Source: Clostridium arbusti SL206
GTDB lineage: Bacteria > Bacillota > Clostridia > Clostridiales > Clostridiaceae
Direction of reading: 5' to 3'
NCBI RefSeq assembly: GCF_000246895.1
Contig: NZ_BAEV01000034.1
Location: forward strand, 1 to 35,643
DNA length: 35,643 bases
In this document: piece by piece, positions 32,564 to 35,643 of the stretch
Layout: each line of letters begins with the position of its first letter
Position numbering within the stretch: the first letter of the stretch is position 1
Notes under the pieces: generated by a model
Database searches by the model: none
What the model saw: only the letters and a program-made list of their open reading frames with translations
Told to the model about the DNA's origin: nothing
Translations under genes and position numbers: made by a program

Positions 32564-32932
32564 ATGAAAAATCGATATGAAAAAGGGGTAAATAAGCTTA
32601 AAGAGGTTGATGGAAAAGGGGGAACAGAGGTAGTAGAGTCTCTTAAGGACATTGCTCCAGACCTCGGAAAATATATCATTGAATTTGCTTTTGGAGATAT
32701 TTATACTAGACCCACATTTGACTTAAAACAAAGAGAACTTGTTACTTTAGCTGCACTGACAGCCTTAGGTGGATGTGAAAAACAATTAAAGGTTCATATT
32801 AAAGGAGCACTAAATGTAGGAATATCAAAAGAAGAAGTTGTAGAGGTATTTTTACAGTGTATTCCCTATGTTGGTTTTCCAAGGGTGCTGAATGCTGTTT
32901 TTGTGGCAAAAGAGGTTTTTGAGAATAATTAA
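32564..32932 (+). CDS. Carboxymuconolactone decarboxylase/AhpD-family protein
   Basis: A 122-residue CMD-family protein. The core is KQRELVTLAALTALGGCEKQ, then LKVHIKGALNVGISKEEVVE, FLQCIPYVGFPRVLNA and VFVAKEVF, closely following the gamma-carboxymuconolactone decarboxylase pattern. The AhpD CxxC is reduced to one cysteine (GGCEKQLKVH), so peroxidase chemistry is unlikely. GGAGG lies ahead of the ATG. It is the evident target of the divergent MerR regulator, suggesting induction by an electrophile or aromatic/organic stress. Confidence 0.9.
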   Translation: MKNRYEKGVNKLKEVDGKGGTEVVESLKDIAPDLGKYIIEFAFGDIYTRPTFDLKQRELVTLAALTALGGCEKQLKVHIKGALNVGISKEEVVEVFLQCIPYVGFPRVLNAVFVAKEVFENN

Positions 32933-32947
32933 TAATCACAACTTAAC

Positions 32948-32996
32948 AAATAAGAACTTAACATTCTTTATTTATAAGAATTTTAAGTTCTTATTT
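32948..32996 (+). terminator. Hairpin after the CMD-family gene
   Basis: AAATAAGAACTTAA (32948-32961) pairs with TTAAGTTCTTATTT (32983-32996), 14 bp, with an inner ATTCTT/AAGAAT stem. It lies 16 bases after the stop. Confidence 0.75.
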
Positions 32997-33502
32997 AGTA
33001 TATATTTTATTTTCTCCAAGCAAACTACAATTGTTAGACATAATGATTTGTGCAACGTAACGGTTTATATACGATGTCGTCCCGTAAATTCTTTGCCGAT
33101 TTGTGAATAAGTGCTCATCCCAGTTACTTCTCTAGTTGTTGAATTTGTTGGCTCAAAGCAGTATCATCAAACTTGCAATTATTCTATATATATTTTAGTG
33201 TTTTCTCGTTGAAATATCCGCCACTTTACTTATCCAATATCATAGTAATAAAAATTGTAGAAATTAGTCAACTAATATTTAATCCAATGTGTAATTTTCT
33301 GAAAAGTTAAGGATTAATTAGCTTTTGTTTAAAATAATGGCTTTAATAGGCTTTGAAGGTTTATAAATTTTTTGAAAGTAAAAAAAGATCATGATAATAT
33401 ATAGTTAACCCACTCATATATTAACTGGATCATATATATTAATCTTGAAAGGCAAATGCACCGTATTTATTATATATTGCGGTGACCATGAGGTAATTTA
33501 TT
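32997..33502. other. Gap before the UvrA-like gene
   Basis: About 500 bp without a gene. On the minus strand near 33130-33180 a short open stretch ends in FDDTALSQQIQQLEK before a stop, possibly the tail of a lost gene, but I cannot support it further. The right half is very AT-rich. A small CACCG/CGGTG hairpin (33459-33484) ends six bases before the GAGGT ribosome site of the UvrA-like gene and could affect its translation. Confidence 0.4.
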
Positions 33503-35643
33503 ATGAATAAAACAGATTTAAAAGATAGCATTCATGTACTTGGTGCTAGAGAAAAGAATCTAAAAAATATAGAAATAAGAATTCCTAAAAGACAAATCAC
33601 AGTATTTACAGGAGTATCAGGTTCAGGAAAATCATCTTTAGTTTTTGATACAATTGCTGCAGAATCGCAGAGACAGCTCAATGAAACTTATACAAGTTTT
33701 ATCCGCCATCGTCTCCCGCATTATGGCCAGCCGGATGTAGACTCCATTGAAAATCTTTCTGTAGCTATAATCATAAATCAGAAAAGAATTGGTGAAAATT
33801 CACGATCTACAGTTGGCACCATTACTGATATATATTCATTATTGCGCCTATTGTTTTCACGTATAGGAAAACCTTTTGTGGGATATTCCGAGGTTTTTTC
33901 ATTTAATAATCCTGATGGAATGTGTCCAAGATGCCAAGGTTTGGGGAAGGTAGACACTATAAATATTGAACGTTTATTGGATGAAAATAAGTCTCTTAAT
34001 GAAGGAGCCATTCTATTCCCAACTTTTGAGCCAGGTGGATGGAGATTAAAGAGATATATTCATTCCGGTCTATTTGACAATAATAAAAAAATAAAAGATT
34101 TTAATCCTGAAGAGTTGGATTTACTTTTATACAAAACTAATATAAAAATTGAAACATCAGACCCAGAATGGCCAAAGACTTCACTATACGAAGGACTAAT
34201 TCCAAGAATCGAAAGAAGTTTCTTAAAAAAAGAGGCAGGAGAAAAAATTAAATATAAAAAAAAGATTGATTACATTGTAAAAAAAGATATTTGTCCTGCG
34301 TGCACTGGAACTCGGTTGAATCAAAAAGTATTAAATTGTAAAATAAGTGGCAAAAATATTTCGGATTGTACAAGAATGCAAGTCAGTGATCTTATAGAAT
34401 TTATGTCTGAAATTAAAGAACCATCTTCTTCTACTATAGTATCAGCTATTATCGGTAGATTAGAACATTTAATTTCTATAGGACTGGGTTATTTAAGTTT
34501 AGATCGTGAAACTTCCACTCTTTCTGGTGGCGAATCTCAAAGAATAAAAATGGTTCGTCAGTTGGGAAGTAGCTTAACGGACATTACTTATATTTTTGAT
34601 GAACCAAGCATTGGTCTTCATCCTCATGATGTAAATAGAATTAACAATCTTTTAAAATTACTGCGTAACAAAGGAAATACAGTTCTTATAGTAGAACATG
34701 ATCCTGATGTAATTAAAATTGCAGATTATATCATTGATATGGGGCCAGAAGCTGGAACAAAAGGTGGGGAAATAGTATATAATGGTGACTTAAATGGTCT
34801 AAGGTCCTCCGGAACTTTAACTGCAAAATTTTTAAATCACAAGCCACAATTAAAATTGAATACAAGAAAAGCAATAGAATGGATGCCTGTAAGAAATGCT
34901 AATTTGCATAATTTGAAAAATATAAGTATCAATATCCCAAAAGGCGTTATGACTGTAGTTACAGGTGTAGCTGGTTCAGGTAAAAGCACTCTTATCAATC
35001 AGGTATTTCCAAAGTTTTATCCTGAAACAATTTTTATTGACCAAAAATCAGTTCATGCCTCAAAGCGTTCTAATATTGCTACTTTCACAGGAATATTTGA
35101 TGAAATAAGAAAATTATTTTCTAAAGCAAATAATGTGAAAACTTCACTTTTTAGTTTTAATTCTGAAGGAGCCTGCCCAAAGTGTAAGGGATTAGGCGTT
35201 GTATATACAGATCTGGCATTTATGGATGCTGTTGTAAGTGTTTGCGAAGTATGCCATGGAGACAGGTTTGTTGACAATGTATTAAAGCTTAAGCTGCGAG
35301 GAAAAGACATTAGTGAAGTATTGAAAATGACAATTGATGAAGCTATGGATTTTTTTCATGAAAAAGAAATATTTTCAACGTTGAAAAGACTGGCGGATGT
35401 GGGTATAAATTATATAACATTGGGGCAGCCATTAAATACTTTATCTGGTGGTGAACTTCAGAGGGTTAAGCTTGCTTCAGAACTTGAAAGCAAAGGAAAT
35501 ATATATGTGCTAGATGAGCCAACTACCGGACTCCATATGTCAGATATATCTCAACTTGTTAAAATTATGAATCGAATTGTTGATGGAGGAAGTACTTTAA
35601 TTGTAATAGAACATAATCTGGATGTGATAAGTATACTACGTGT
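33503..35643 (+). CDS. UvrA-like ABC ATPase (short form), 3' end outside window
   Basis: At least 713 residues, open to the window edge. Two ABC modules are seen: Walker A GVSGSGKSSL near residue 37 and GVAGSGKSTL in the second half, signatures LSGGESQR and LSGGELQR, Walker B IFDEPSIGLHPHD and VLDEPTTGLH. Cysteine pairs follow the zinc-finger plan (CPRCQGLG, CPACTGTR, CPKCKGLG, CEVCHGDR). The distance from the first Walker A to the first signature is much shorter than in housekeeping UvrA of about 940 residues, so this is a reduced UvrA2/UvrA-like form, often tied to drug or DNA-lesion tolerance. Its partner is unknown. GAGGT precedes the ATG. Confidence 0.88.
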   Translation, partial: MNKTDLKDSIHVLGAREKNLKNIEIRIPKRQITVFTGVSGSGKSSLVFDTIAAESQRQLNETYTSFIRHRLPHYGQPDVDSIENLSVAIIINQKRIGENSRSTVGTITDIYSLLRLLFSRIGKPFVGYSEVFSFNNPDGMCPRCQGLGKVDTINIERLLDENKSLNEGAILFPTFEPGGWRLKRYIHSGLFDNNKKIKDFNPEELDLLLYKTNIKIETSDPEWPKTSLYEGLIPRIERSFLKKEAGEKIKYKKKIDYIVKKDICPACTGTRLNQKVLNCKISGKNISDCTRMQVSDLIEFMSEIKEPSSSTIVSAIIGRLEHLISIGLGYLSLDRETSTLSGGESQRIKMVRQLGSSLTDITYIFDEPSIGLHPHDVNRINNLLKLLRNKGNTVLIVEHDPDVIKIADYIIDMGPEAGTKGGEIVYNGDLNGLRSSGTLTAKFLNHKPQLKLNTRKAIEWMPVRNANLHNLKNISINIPKGVMTVVTGVAGSGKSTLINQVFPKFYPETIFIDQKSVHASKRSNIATFTGIFDEIRKLFSKANNVKTSLFSFNSEGACPKCKGLGVVYTDLAFMDAVVSVCEVCHGDRFVDNVLKLKLRGKDISEVLKMTIDEAMDFFHEKEIFSTLKRLADVGINYITLGQPLNTLSGGELQRVKLASELESKGNIYVLDEPTTGLHMSDISQLVKIMNRIVDGGSTLIVIEHNLDVISILR

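Noticed and set aside
33130-33180. Minus-strand FDDTALSQQIQQLEK tail in the gap before the UvrA-like gene
   Set aside because: A single short match-like string without start or family; kept only as a remark in the gap entry.

Overview
The window is low-GC, AT-rich DNA with strong AGGAGG-type ribosome binding sites, a glycyl radical enzyme, a CtfA/B-type CoA-transferase and many short one-component regulators. This fits a strictly anaerobic Clostridium (Firmicutes). The genus is an inference from gene content and style; no rRNA or other marker gene is present. It reads as an accessory region: small regulator-plus-target modules, one insertion sequence, a dispersed palindromic repeat and an unusual number of broken genes.

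Layout. 0.2-1.6 kb: two-subunit CoA-transferase. 1.75-9.5 kb: a LysR regulator divergent from a six-gene run encoding a taurine/sulfonate-type ABC importer (permease, ATPase, lipoprotein), a threonine-synthase-like PLP enzyme, a LarA-type (nickel racemase family) protein and an LDH2-family 2-hydroxyacid dehydrogenase. This looks like uptake, stereo-inversion and oxidation of an unidentified small acid, and is the best candidate for an undescribed pathway. 9.7-14 kb: GyrI-like protein, WYL regulator, then a BlaI/M56-protease signalling pair with two clear BlaI operators and an unusual duplicated sensor domain. 14-18.6 kb: a membrane-anchored protein whose start codon appears mutated to ATA, a MaoC-like protein, a TetR operon with a flavodoxin-fold reductase, and a flavin reductase divergent from an HxlR regulator. 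18.7-21.8 kb: an AraC/EamA chimeric pseudogene next to a complete IS607-type element (serine recombinase TnpA, TnpB, likely guide RNA).

22-28.6 kb: a cysteine-less AhpD-fold protein, a Ca2+/H+ antiporter, and a glycyl radical enzyme, activase and fructose-6-phosphate-aldolase operon divergent from a DeoR regulator. The gene order matches E. coli ybiW-ybiY-fsaA, the radical anhydroglycolysis system. Three AACTT boxes exactly 40 bp apart sit on the two divergent promoters. 28.7-32.9 kb: a YhhN-like membrane protein, a cluster of gene relics, a MarR regulator sharing an almost identical operator with a QueG-like iron-sulfur protein, and a MerR regulator divergent from another AhpD-fold protein. 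33.5 kb to the end: a short UvrA-like ATPase cut off by the window edge.

All functions are read from sequence motifs and family memory; no search was run.
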